Shown piece after piece: positions 48,450-55,958 of a DNA stretch of 64,000 bases. Both the position numbers and the translations under genes were made by a program. Under the pieces are notes generated by a model that saw only the letters and a program-made list of their open reading frames with translations, did no database searches and was not told the DNA's origin. Source of the stretch: Aquabacter sp040049275 (lineage in GTDB: Bacteria; Pseudomonadota; Alphaproteobacteria; Rhizobiales; Xanthobacteraceae). The stretch lies in contig NZ_JBDZDT010000009.1 in the NCBI RefSeq assembly GCF_040049275.1, forward strand, positions 1 to 64,000, written 5' to 3'. Positions within the stretch are counted from its first letter, which is position 1; each line of letters begins with the position of its first letter.

Positions 48450-50815
48450 GCGCGGCCACCGAGACCACCGGCCAGGGCATCGGCGCGCGGGTCCTGCGCA
48501 AGGAGGACGACCGGCTCATGCGCGGGCGCGGGCAGTTCGTGGCCGATATCCGCCTGCCGGGCCTGAAGGATGTTGCTTTCGTCCGCTCACCGCTGGCCCA
48601 TGCCCGCATCCGCGGCATCACCATTCCCGACCATCTGCGTGACCGGGTGTTCATCGCCTCCGACCTTGAGGGCGTGCTGCCCATCCGCGCCGTGTCCGCA
48701 TTGCCCGGCTTCAAGGTCTCCGAGCAGCCCATTCTCGCCACCGGCAAGGTGCGTCAGGTGGGCGAGCTGGTCGCCATGTGCATTGGCGCCACCCGAGCCG
48801 AGGCGGAGGACATCGCCGCCGCCGTGACGCTGGACCTGGAAGAACTTCCCGCCGTCTATGACATGCTGGAGGCGAGGAAGCCCGGCGCGCCCCTCGTCCA
48901 CGAGCACTGGGGCGACAACGTCTTTCTCGAGACCTTCGTGGACGTGAACTTCGAGAGCGCCCTCGACGCGCCCATCAAGGTCACCCGCGAGATCTCCACC
49001 GCGCGCCAGTGTATGGCGCCCCTGGAAGGGCGCGGCGTGGTCGCCACCTTCGATCACCGCCTCGACCAGCTCACCGTCTACACCGCCGCGCAGATGCCCC
49101 ACATCAACCGCAACGGCCTCTCCGAATGCCTCGGGATGCCACAGGAGCGCATCCGCGTGGTCTCACCGGACGTGGGCGGCGGCTTCGGCCACAAGGGCAT
49201 ATTGCTGCCCGAAGAAGTGTGCCTCTCGTGGGCCACCCTGCGCCTCGGCTACCCCCTGCGCTGGATCGAGGACCGGCGCGAGCACCTCACCTCCGCCGCC
49301 AATTGCCGCGAGCACCATTACCGCATCACCGCCTATGCGGACCGCGACGGGCGCCTGCGCGGCATCGACTGCGAGGCGACGGTGGATTCGGGGGCTTATT
49401 CCTCCTACCCCTTCTCCGCGTGCCTGGAAGCCGCGCAGGTGGCGAGCATCTTGCCCGGCCCCTACGACTTCCCCGCCTATCGCTGCCGCACCTTTTCCGC
49501 CGCCACCAACAAGTGCCCCATCCTGCCCTATCGCGGCGTGGCGCGGACCGGCGTGTGCTTCGCCTTGGAGCTGATGCTGGACGCGGTGGCCCGCGAGGCC
49601 GGCATCGAACCCTTCCAGGTGCGCCTGAAGAACCTCATCCGCCCCGAGCAGATGCCGTTCGACAACATCACCAACAAGCATTTCGACAGCGGCGACTACC
49701 CGCAGGCCATGGACCGCGCGCTGGCCGCCATCGATGTGGCCGCCATCCGCGAGCGCCAGCGCAAGGGCGAGCCGGACGGGCGGCGCATCGGCCTCGGCCT
49801 GTCCATCTATTGCGAGCAGGCGGCCCACGGCACCTCGGTCTATGCCGGCTGGGGCATTCCCATGGTGCCCGGCCACGAGATGGCCTCGGCGCGCATGACG
49901 CCGGACGGCGGCCTGGAGTTGAAGGTGGGTGTCCATTCCCACGGCCAGAGCCTGGAGACGACCCTCGCCCAGGTGGCCAACGAGGTCCTCGGCGTGGACA
50001 TCTCCCGCGTGCGGGTGGTGCTGGGCGACACCGGCTCGACGCCCTATTCCACCGGCACCTGGGGCTCGCGCTGCATGGTCATGGCCGGCGGCGCGGTGGC
50101 AACCGCCTGCCGCGAGCTGGCCGGCAAGGTGACGCGCATCGGCGCCCGGCTGCTGCAGGTGAGCCCGGAGGAGGTGGAGTTCGCCAATGGCCGCGTCTTC
50201 TCCGCCACCGGCAGCGTCGGCCTGAAGGAGATCGCCCACACCTGGTACCGCCGCCCGCAGGATCTGCCGGCGGACGTGGACGCCTCCGGGCTTGAGGCGG
50301 TCGCGGGCTACAAGCCGGTGCGCGACAGCGGCACCTTCTCCTATGCCGCCCACGCGGTGGTGCTCGCCGTGGACCCCGACCTCGGCGAGGTGGAGATCCT
50401 CGATTACGTCATCGTGGAAGACGGCGGCGTGCTGGTGAACCCCATGGTGGTGGACGGCCAGATCTATGGCGGCCTCGCCCAGGGCATCGGCACGGCGCTT
50501 TATGAGGAGATGCCGTTCGACCCTTCCGGCCAGCCCCTCGCCTCCACCTTCGCGGACTATCTCCTGCCCGGCCCCACGGAGGTGCCCGAGCCGCGCCTCG
50601 ACCATATGGAGACCCCTTCGCCCTATACCCAGTTCGGCGTGAAGGGCATCGGCGAAGGCGGCGCCATCGCTCCGCCCGCGGCCATCGCCAATGCGGTGAA
50701 CGATGCGCTGAAGGGGCTCGGCGTCGAACTGGTGCAGTCGCCCATCACGCCCCATCGCATCGTCGAGGCGGTGCTCCATGCCCGCGGTTCTGCCTGGAAG
50801 CGGACCGCCGCATGA
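48446..50815 (+). CDS. Molybdenum hydroxylase molybdopterin-binding large subunit, copy 2
   Basis: A 789-residue paralogue of the protein at 27517-29874, collinear over the whole length. DVGGGFGHKG near residue 247, loop ILPYRGVARTG near 360, VHSHGQSLETT near 497, KGIGEGGAIAPPAAI with the catalytic Glu near 732. It also lacks the CO dehydrogenase Cys loop. No signal peptide; assembly is cytoplasmic. ATGA overlaps on both sides tie it to the hydrolase and the FAD subunit. Substrate unknown, probably an N-heterocycle or its aldehyde. Confidence 0.88.
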   Translation: MSAATETTGQGIGARVLRKEDDRLMRGRGQFVADIRLPGLKDVAFVRSPLAHARIRGITIPDHLRDRVFIASDLEGVLPIRAVSALPGFKVSEQPILATGKVRQVGELVAMCIGATRAEAEDIAAAVTLDLEELPAVYDMLEARKPGAPLVHEHWGDNVFLETFVDVNFESALDAPIKVTREISTARQCMAPLEGRGVVATFDHRLDQLTVYTAAQMPHINRNGLSECLGMPQERIRVVSPDVGGGFGHKGILLPEEVCLSWATLRLGYPLRWIEDRREHLTSAANCREHHYRITAYADRDGRLRGIDCEATVDSGAYSSYPFSACLEAAQVASILPGPYDFPAYRCRTFSAATNKCPILPYRGVARTGVCFALELMLDAVAREAGIEPFQVRLKNLIRPEQMPFDNITNKHFDSGDYPQAMDRALAAIDVAAIRERQRKGEPDGRRIGLGLSIYCEQAAHGTSVYAGWGIPMVPGHEMASARMTPDGGLELKVGVHSHGQSLETTLAQVANEVLGVDISRVRVVLGDTGSTPYSTGTWGSRCMVMAGGAVATACRELAGKVTRIGARLLQVSPEEVEFANGRVFSATGSVGLKEIAHTWYRRPQDLPADVDASGLEAVAGYKPVRDSGTFSYAAHAVVLAVDPDLGEVEILDYVIVEDGGVLVNPMVVDGQIYGGLAQGIGTALYEEMPFDPSGQPLASTFADYLLPGPTEVPEPRLDHMETPSPYTQFGVKGIGEGGAIAPPAAIANAVNDALKGLGVELVQSPITPHRIVEAVLHARGSAWKRTAA

Positions 50816-51648
50816 AGCCCGCGCCCTACCAGTATGAGCGCCCGCGCGAGATGGACGCGGCCCTCGCCCTCCTTTCCGAGGCAGGCGGCGGCGCGAAGAT
50901 CGTGGCCGGGGGCCAGTCGCTCGGCCCCATGCTCAATCTGCGCCTCGTGGAGCCGGAGCTGATCATCGACATTTCCGGCATCGCCGCGCTGAAGCGCGCC
51001 GGGATGGAGGGCGGCGACCTCGTGCTCGGCGCCTGCATCACCCACGCCGACATCGAGGACGGCCGCGTGCCCGACGTGACGCGCGGCGCCATGCGCAAGG
51101 TGGCAGGCGCCATCGCCTATCGGGCGGTGCGCAATCGCGGCACCGTCGGCGGCAGCCTCAGCCATGCGGACCCCGCGGCCGACTGGGTCTCCACCCTCAT
51201 CGCCCTTGATGCGCGCATCGTCCTGCGCAGCCGCGGGGGCACGCGCACGCTGCCCGCCTCCGACTTCGTGGTGGGCGCGCTGGAAACCGCGCTCCAACCG
51301 GGCGAGATGGTGGAGGCGGTGCGCGTGCCGCCCATGCCGGAGACCGCCCGCTGGGGCTATTCCAAGGCATGCCGCAAGACCGGCGAGTTCGCCCACGCCA
51401 TCGGCGCGGTGCTGGTGGACCCGGATGCAAAGACCGCCCGCGCCCTGATCGGCGCCATAGACGCGCCCCCGCTCCTCATCCCCGACGCGTCCGGCCTCTT
51501 CGGTGGGCGCGTCACCGGCGATTTCGCCCAAAGCTACGATCCGGCGGCGGCGGATGCGCTGCTGGTGAAAGCCGGCGTCGCCGATCCCGTCCACCGCCAC
51601 TTCCACGTCGCCGTGCTCGGCCGCGCCGTGCGGGAAGCCGCCCAATGA
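50812..51648 (+). CDS. Molybdenum hydroxylase FAD-binding (CoxM-like) subunit, copy 2
   Basis: A 278-residue paralogue of 29871-30689. VAGGQSLGPMLNLRLVEP near residue 35 and AYRAVRNRGTVGGSLSHADP near residue 103 bind FAD; the C-terminal domain follows at about 178-275. 4-nt overlaps with the large and the Fe-S subunit genes. Confidence 0.9.
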   Translation: MKPAPYQYERPREMDAALALLSEAGGGAKIVAGGQSLGPMLNLRLVEPELIIDISGIAALKRAGMEGGDLVLGACITHADIEDGRVPDVTRGAMRKVAGAIAYRAVRNRGTVGGSLSHADPAADWVSTLIALDARIVLRSRGGTRTLPASDFVVGALETALQPGEMVEAVRVPPMPETARWGYSKACRKTGEFAHAIGAVLVDPDAKTARALIGAIDAPPLLIPDASGLFGGRVTGDFAQSYDPAAADALLVKAGVADPVHRHFHVAVLGRAVREAAQ

Positions 51649-52829
51649 CCCCCCTCTCCCTCACCGTCAACGGCCACCGCATCGGCGCCTCCGTGGAGCC
51701 GCGCACCGCGCTTGCCGATTTCGTGCGCGACGGCCTCAACCTCACGGGCACCCATCTCGGCTGCGAGCACGGCGTGTGCGGCGCCTGCACCATCCTCCTC
51801 GACGGCGTGCCCGCCCGCTCCTGCATCACCTCCGCCGTCTCCTGCGACGGGGCGGAGGTGACCACCATCGAAGGGCTCGACAACGACGAGATTACCGCCG
51901 AGCTGCGCGACGCCTTCACCCGCGAGCACGCCCTTCAATGCGGCTATTGCACCCCCGGCATGCTGGTTTCCGCCCGCGATCTGGTGGTGCGGCTGGAGGA
52001 GCCCTGCGAAAAGCGCATCCGCGTGGGCATGAGCGGGAACCTGTGCCGCTGCACCGGCTATGTCGGCATCATCCGTGCGGTGCGCAGCGTCATCGCGGAG
52101 CGGCGCGCGCGGGGCATTCCCGCAGAGCCGGACGGCGGCCGCAAGACCTTCGGCCCGGCCGGCGCCCATGAGCCGGCGGAAGCGGCGGCCCGCGCCGTTG
52201 TGAGCACTCTCATGCGCGAGGCGCTCCAGCCCGCCGCCACCCAGACGGAGGACGAAGGCGACTTCATCCCCGCCGCCCGCTTCGAGCAGAGCCTGACCGT
52301 CGCCTTCCCGCCGGAGGAGGTCTTCGCCCTGCTGGGGGACGTGGAGGCAGTCGCCGCCTGCCTGCCCGGCGCTGCCTTGACCGCCCCGCCCACGCCGGAC
52401 CGCGTGGAAGGCGAGATGCGGGTGAAGATCGGCCCCATCGCTGCGGCCTTCCGGGGCACCGCGCGCATCGCCCGCGATCGCTCGACCCATTCCGGCCGCA
52501 TCACAGGCGGCGGCATCGACGCGCGCGGCCGCTCCTCCGCCCGCGGCGCGGTCAGCTACCGGGTGCTGCCGGGCGACGCCCCGGGCACCAGTCTCGTTGA
52601 AGTGGAGGTGGGCTACACCCTCTCCGGCGTCCTCGCCCAGTTCGGCCGGCCCGGTCTGGTGAAGGATCTGGCCAGCCGGCTCACGGCGGATTTCGCGGGG
52701 AATCTGGAGGCGAAGCTGTCGGGGGGCGATGCCGCTATGGCGCCGGCTCAGGAGCTCAGCGCCGCCAGTCTTCTTTTCGGCCTGCTTCGCGCGCGCTTGG
52801 GCGCGCTCTTCGGCCGGCGGTCCGTCTGA
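51645..52829 (+). CDS. Molybdenum hydroxylase 2Fe-2S subunit fused to a CoxG-like SRPBCC domain, copy 2
   Basis: A 394-residue fusion with the same architecture as 30686-31852. Cluster ligands CEHGVCGACTILLDGVPARSC, CGYCTPGM and CRCTGY lie in residues 40-145, then a linker, then the SRPBCC domain at about 210-355 (VFALLGDVEAVAACLPGA, VKIGPIAAAFRGTARI). The tail AASLLFGLLRARLGALFGRR is amphipathic and basic, suited to membrane contact. ATG 51645 overlaps the FAD subunit stop. Last gene of the sigma-54 operon. Conservation of the fusion in both clusters argues against an assembly artefact. Confidence 0.88.
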   Translation: MTPLSLTVNGHRIGASVEPRTALADFVRDGLNLTGTHLGCEHGVCGACTILLDGVPARSCITSAVSCDGAEVTTIEGLDNDEITAELRDAFTREHALQCGYCTPGMLVSARDLVVRLEEPCEKRIRVGMSGNLCRCTGYVGIIRAVRSVIAERRARGIPAEPDGGRKTFGPAGAHEPAEAAARAVVSTLMREALQPAATQTEDEGDFIPAARFEQSLTVAFPPEEVFALLGDVEAVAACLPGAALTAPPTPDRVEGEMRVKIGPIAAAFRGTARIARDRSTHSGRITGGGIDARGRSSARGAVSYRVLPGDAPGTSLVEVEVGYTLSGVLAQFGRPGLVKDLASRLTADFAGNLEAKLSGGDAAMAPAQELSAASLLFGLLRARLGALFGRRSV

Positions 52830-53093
52830 TCAGCGCCGGAACCGGCGCGCGACGAGGTAGACGAGCCCCAGGTTGATGGCCGGCGACAGGATCGCGAGCC
52901 ACGCGCCGCCTTGTGCATCCCCGCCGCGCACGGCATCGATGATCAGCAGCCACGGCAATCCCAATGGGATGAGATAGATACCCGAGAGCGGATCGGAGCC
53001 CTCGGGGGACAGCGAGCTTGCGAAATAGATCGCGGCGGCGAGGGCGTAGAGCGTCGCAAAGGTCCAGAAGAACCACCGCGACACCACGCTCAA
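52830..53093 (-). CDS. Small hydrophobic membrane protein (87 aa)
   Basis: Three hydrophobic stretches, about residues 5-27, 38-55 and 65-83, with a basic ARRFRR end. Begins MSVVSRWFFWTFATLYALAA. No recognised family. It is convergent with and abuts the end of the molybdenum hydroxylase operon (stop to stop) and is not obviously part of it. Confidence 0.6.
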   Translation of the reverse strand: MSVVSRWFFWTFATLYALAAAIYFASSLSPEGSDPLSGIYLIPLGLPWLLIIDAVRGGDAQGGAWLAILSPAINLGLVYLVARRFRR

Positions 53094-53154
53094 AATGGTC
53101 CACCGACTGCGTTAGCAGCCCGATTATCTCCAGCCGGGCTTTTCCCGCTGGGGT

Positions 53155-53292
53155 TCACTTCTTCTTCTGGGCGACCGCGTCGAGAATTTTCTTCTGGGAT
53201 GCTGCGAAAGGCGTGGGCGCCGCCTGCTCAGCCAGCTTGGGCTTCTTCGGCTTCTTCGCTTCGCGGTTGCTTCTCTGTTCACCCTTGGCCAT
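53155..53292 (-). CDS. Small lysine-rich conserved protein (45 aa)
   Basis: ATG 53292 with a GGAGAG ribosome site opens MAKGEQRSNREAKKPKKPKL, followed by AEQAAPTPFAASQKKIL and a KKK end before TGA at 53155. Very basic N-terminal half, no hydrophobic part. I recognise the MAKGxQRSNREAKKPK pattern from short hypothetical proteins of related bacteria; function unknown, nucleic-acid binding conceivable. Confidence 0.65.
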   Translation of the reverse strand: MAKGEQRSNREAKKPKKPKLAEQAAPTPFAASQKKILDAVAQKKK

Positions 53293-53502
53293 GGCGTCTC
53301 TCCATTACGGTTCGGAACTGACCCCAGCAGGACTTCCCGTTGCGGGCTTCGGCACGGCACACCTTCGCGCGCGGCTCGTCCATCAAGTACGCGCCCGATG
53401 CGCGACATCGACAAGCCGAAAATGCGGGACGCGATCAGGGGAACGAAGGGAACGCCTCGTTCAGCGTTGGAGCAAAAGGCTCTCTTAAGGCGCTCGCGAA
53501 AT

Positions 53503-53577
53503 TGGAGCGGGCGATGGGAATCGAACCCACGACATACAGCTTGGGAAGCTGTCGTTCTACCACTGAACTACGCCCGC
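53503..53577 (-). tRNA. tRNA-Gly(CCC)
   Basis: Minus strand, 75 nt including encoded CCA. Acceptor GCGGGCG pairs with CGCCCGC, D arm GTTCAGTGGTAGAAC, anticodon stem ACAGC/GCTGT with loop TTCCCAA (anticodon CCC), T arm GTGGG-TTCGATT-CCCAT, discriminator T. All stems pair. Reads GGG codons. It stands alone; 53293-53502 shows no other gene. Confidence 0.95.
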
Positions 53578-53713
53578 AGCGGCGCGCACCATAGCGAAGC
53601 CGGGGCGGCGGCAGCAAGAGCGATCTCGACGCCGTCCAACCCAAATCCAACGCCGCCGTGCAAAATCCAACCCGGCTTCCAACTCGGCAGGGCGCCCTTT
53701 AAGCTCGGCCATC

Positions 53714-55585
53714 ATGCCTGAGCACGCTCCCCTCCCCGGCGCCGCCGCGCCGTTTCCCGCCGCCCCGCGCTTCCGGGCCGAATTCCAGAGCTTCGAGGAC
53801 AGCGCCGACGGCCGCGCCGGCCCGGCGCGCCTTACGGCGTTGCGGGAGGAACTGAGCAAGCGTGGCCTGAAGGGATATGTGATCCCCCGGGCCGATGCCC
53901 ACCAGAACGAATATGTGCCCCCTGGCGAGGAGCGCCTCGCTTTCCTCACCGGCTTCACCGGCTCGGCGGGCCTGTGCGTGGTGCTGGAGGAGGAGGCCGC
54001 CCTGTTCGTGGACGGGCGCTACACCCTCCAGGCCCCAGCCCAGGTGGACACCTCCGCCTTCACCGTGGTGCCGCTGACCGAGACCCCGCCGGAAAAGTGG
54101 ATCGAGGCGCATTTGCCCAAGGGCGCGGCGCTGGGCTTCGACCCCTGGCGCACCGCGCTCGATGCCCGCGAGAAAATCGCCGCCGCCGTGGCTGCCACCG
54201 GCGGAATTCTCGTGGCAGTGGAGGATGACCCCGTCGCCGCCATCTGGCCGGACCGCCCGTCGCCGCCCTCAGAGCCCATCCGCCTGCTGGACATAGAGCT
54301 GGCAGGCGAAGCCACCGCCGCCAAGCTGCTGCGGGTCCAGGAGGCGCTGAAGAAGGACAAGGCGGACCTTGCCCTGGTGTCGGACCCGCACGCGGCCGCC
54401 TGGCTGTTCAACATGCGTGGTTCGGACGTCGCCCACACGCCCATCCCCCTCACCTGGGGCCTCGTGCCGGTGGAGGGGCGGCCGGTTCTGTTCGCGGCGC
54501 CGTCCCAATTGCCCCCGGATGTGCGCACAGTGCTGGAGGATGCCGCCGACACCCTGCCGCGCGAGGCGCTGGAGGGCACGCTGGCGCAGCTCTCGCCCGG
54601 CAAGACGGTGCGGCTCGATCAGGCCACCGCTCCGGTGCATCTCGCCACAATCATCGAGCGGGCGGGCGGCAAGGTCTCCAAGGGCGCGGACCCCATCGCG
54701 CTCCTCAAAGCCGTGAAGAACGCCGCCGAGATCGCCGGCATGCGCGCCGCCCATGTGCGCGACGGCGTGGCGCTCGCCCGCTTCCTCAGCTGGTTCGAAC
54801 AGGTGGCGCCCGGCGGCCTCACCGAGATCGACATGGTGGAGGCGCTGGAGACCTTTCGCCGGGAGGGCGGCCGCCTGAACGACGTCTCCTTCCCCACCAT
54901 TTCCGGCTCCGGGCCCAACGGCGCCATCGTCCATTACCGCGTCACCCGCGCCAGCAACCGGGCGCTCGGCACCGGCGAGCTGTTCCTGTTGGATTCCGGT
55001 GCCCAGTATGACGAGGGCACCACCGACGTGACCCGCACACTGGCGGTGGGCACGCCCACGGCCGAGATGCGCCAGCGCTACACGCTGGTGCTGAAGGGCC
55101 ACGTGGCCGTGTCGCGCGCGATCTTCCCTGAAGGCGCCAGCGGGGCGCAGATCGACCCCTTCGCGCGGCAGTTTCTGTGGGCGCACGGGCTCGATTTCGA
55201 CCATGGCACCGGCCACGGGGTGGGCGCAGGCCTCTCCGTCCATGAGGGGCCGGCGCGCATTTCCAAGCTCGGCCACGTGCCGCTGAAGGCAGGCATGATC
55301 CTCTCCAACGAGCCCGGCTACTACAAGGCCGGCGAATACGGCATCCGCATCGAGAATCTGGTGCTGGTGGAGCCGCGCAGCCCCGGCGGGGACAGGCCCT
55401 CGCTCGGCTTCACGACGCTAACGCTGGCGCCCTATGAGCTGCAGCTCATCGAGGTCTCCATGCTCACGCCCGAGGAGCGCGACTGGATCGACCGCTATCA
55501 TGCGGAGGTGGCAGACATCATCGGCCCGCGCCTGGAGCCGGAGGCCCGCGCGTGGCTGATGCAGGCAACTGCGCCTCTAGCTTAA
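53714..55585 (+). CDS. Aminopeptidase P family (M24B) metallopeptidase
   Basis: A 623-residue three-domain aminopeptidase P, the long form seen in alphaproteobacteria and eukaryotes. Two creatinase-like N-terminal domains cover about residues 35-320; the pita-bread catalytic domain is at 325-560. Metal ligands are two Asp in LDSGAQYDEGTTDVTR near residues 425-435, His in HGTGHGVG near 499, Glu in NEPGYY near 533 and Glu in RIEN near 549. It removes the N-terminal residue from X-Pro peptides in the cytoplasm. The first 30 residues are low-complexity. Confidence 0.9.
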   Translation: MPEHAPLPGAAAPFPAAPRFRAEFQSFEDSADGRAGPARLTALREELSKRGLKGYVIPRADAHQNEYVPPGEERLAFLTGFTGSAGLCVVLEEEAALFVDGRYTLQAPAQVDTSAFTVVPLTETPPEKWIEAHLPKGAALGFDPWRTALDAREKIAAAVAATGGILVAVEDDPVAAIWPDRPSPPSEPIRLLDIELAGEATAAKLLRVQEALKKDKADLALVSDPHAAAWLFNMRGSDVAHTPIPLTWGLVPVEGRPVLFAAPSQLPPDVRTVLEDAADTLPREALEGTLAQLSPGKTVRLDQATAPVHLATIIERAGGKVSKGADPIALLKAVKNAAEIAGMRAAHVRDGVALARFLSWFEQVAPGGLTEIDMVEALETFRREGGRLNDVSFPTISGSGPNGAIVHYRVTRASNRALGTGELFLLDSGAQYDEGTTDVTRTLAVGTPTAEMRQRYTLVLKGHVAVSRAIFPEGASGAQIDPFARQFLWAHGLDFDHGTGHGVGAGLSVHEGPARISKLGHVPLKAGMILSNEPGYYKAGEYGIRIENLVLVEPRSPGGDRPSLGFTTLTLAPYELQLIEVSMLTPEERDWIDRYHAEVADIIGPRLEPEARAWLMQATAPLA

Positions 55586-55599
55586 GCCAGGCTTTTCTA

Positions 55600-55613
55600 A
55601 CCTTACGTAAGGT
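55600..55613. promoter_or_regulatory. Perfect palindrome ACCTTACGTAAGGT
   Basis: A 14-bp perfect palindrome 15 bp after the aminopeptidase stop and 36 bp before the EcfG-type promoter. Could be an operator for the downstream small gene; no regulator is assigned. Confidence 0.4.
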
Positions 55614-55649
55614 AAGAAAGAAGTATAGAGATTTCGCTGCAAAGCAGCA

Positions 55650-55674
55650 GGAACCTTTGCCATGGCTCAACGTT
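55650..55674 (+). promoter_or_regulatory. EcfG (general stress sigma factor) promoter
   Basis: GGAAC, 16 bp, CGTT: an exact match to the alphaproteobacterial EcfG consensus GGAAC-N16/17-CGTT, ending 34 bp before the ATG of the DUF3309 gene. DUF3309 proteins are known members of this stress regulon, which supports the call. Confidence 0.8.
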
Positions 55675-55708
55675 ACCTTAACCGACAGAAATCGGGAGGA
55701 CTTGAGCC

Positions 55709-55864
55709 ATGCTCTCAACCATTCTGGTCGTGCTGCTGATTCTTATTCTGGTCGGTGCCCTTCCCACCTGGGGTTACAGCCGCGGCTGGGGCTACGGGCC
55801 GGGCGGCATCGTCGGCATCCTGCTGATCATCGTGATCGTTCTGGCGCTCACGGGCCGCGTCTAA
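55709..55864 (+). CDS. DUF3309 small membrane protein (51 aa)
   Basis: ATG 55709 with a GGGAGGA ribosome site. Two membrane helices flank a Gly/Trp-rich turn: STILVVLLILILVGALPTW, then YSRGWGYGPGG, then IVGILLIIVIVLALTGRV. This is the typical DUF3309 pattern. Function unknown; expressed under general stress in related bacteria. An intrinsic terminator follows at 55902. Confidence 0.85.
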   Translation: MLSTILVVLLILILVGALPTWGYSRGWGYGPGGIVGILLIIVIVLALTGRV

Positions 55865-55901
55865 ATCCAGGCAAGCGCCGGGTTCGCCCGGCGTATGCGT
55901 A

Positions 55902-55942
55902 ACGGCCCGCCCCTGTACAAGGAGCGGGCCGTCGCTTTTCTT
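55902..55942 (+). terminator. Intrinsic terminator after the DUF3309 gene
   Basis: Perfect 9-bp stem ACGGCCCGC/GCGGGCCGT with a 13-nt loop, followed by CGCTTTTCTT. A smaller stem CGCCGGG-TTCG-CCCGGCG precedes it at 55876-55893. Confidence 0.75.
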
Positions 55943-55958
55943 CAGAACGGGATCGGGA

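Noticed and set aside
49163..50779. Long minus-strand frame of 538 codons
   Set aside because: Lies antisense to the large hydroxylase subunit with its complete motifs; long shadow frames are expected at this GC content. Likewise 26277-27809, 10619-12070 and 30413-32047 on the minus strand.
53398..53721. Plus-strand frame across 53.4-53.7 kb
   Set aside because: It runs through the complete tRNA-Gly gene and has no domain or good ribosome site.
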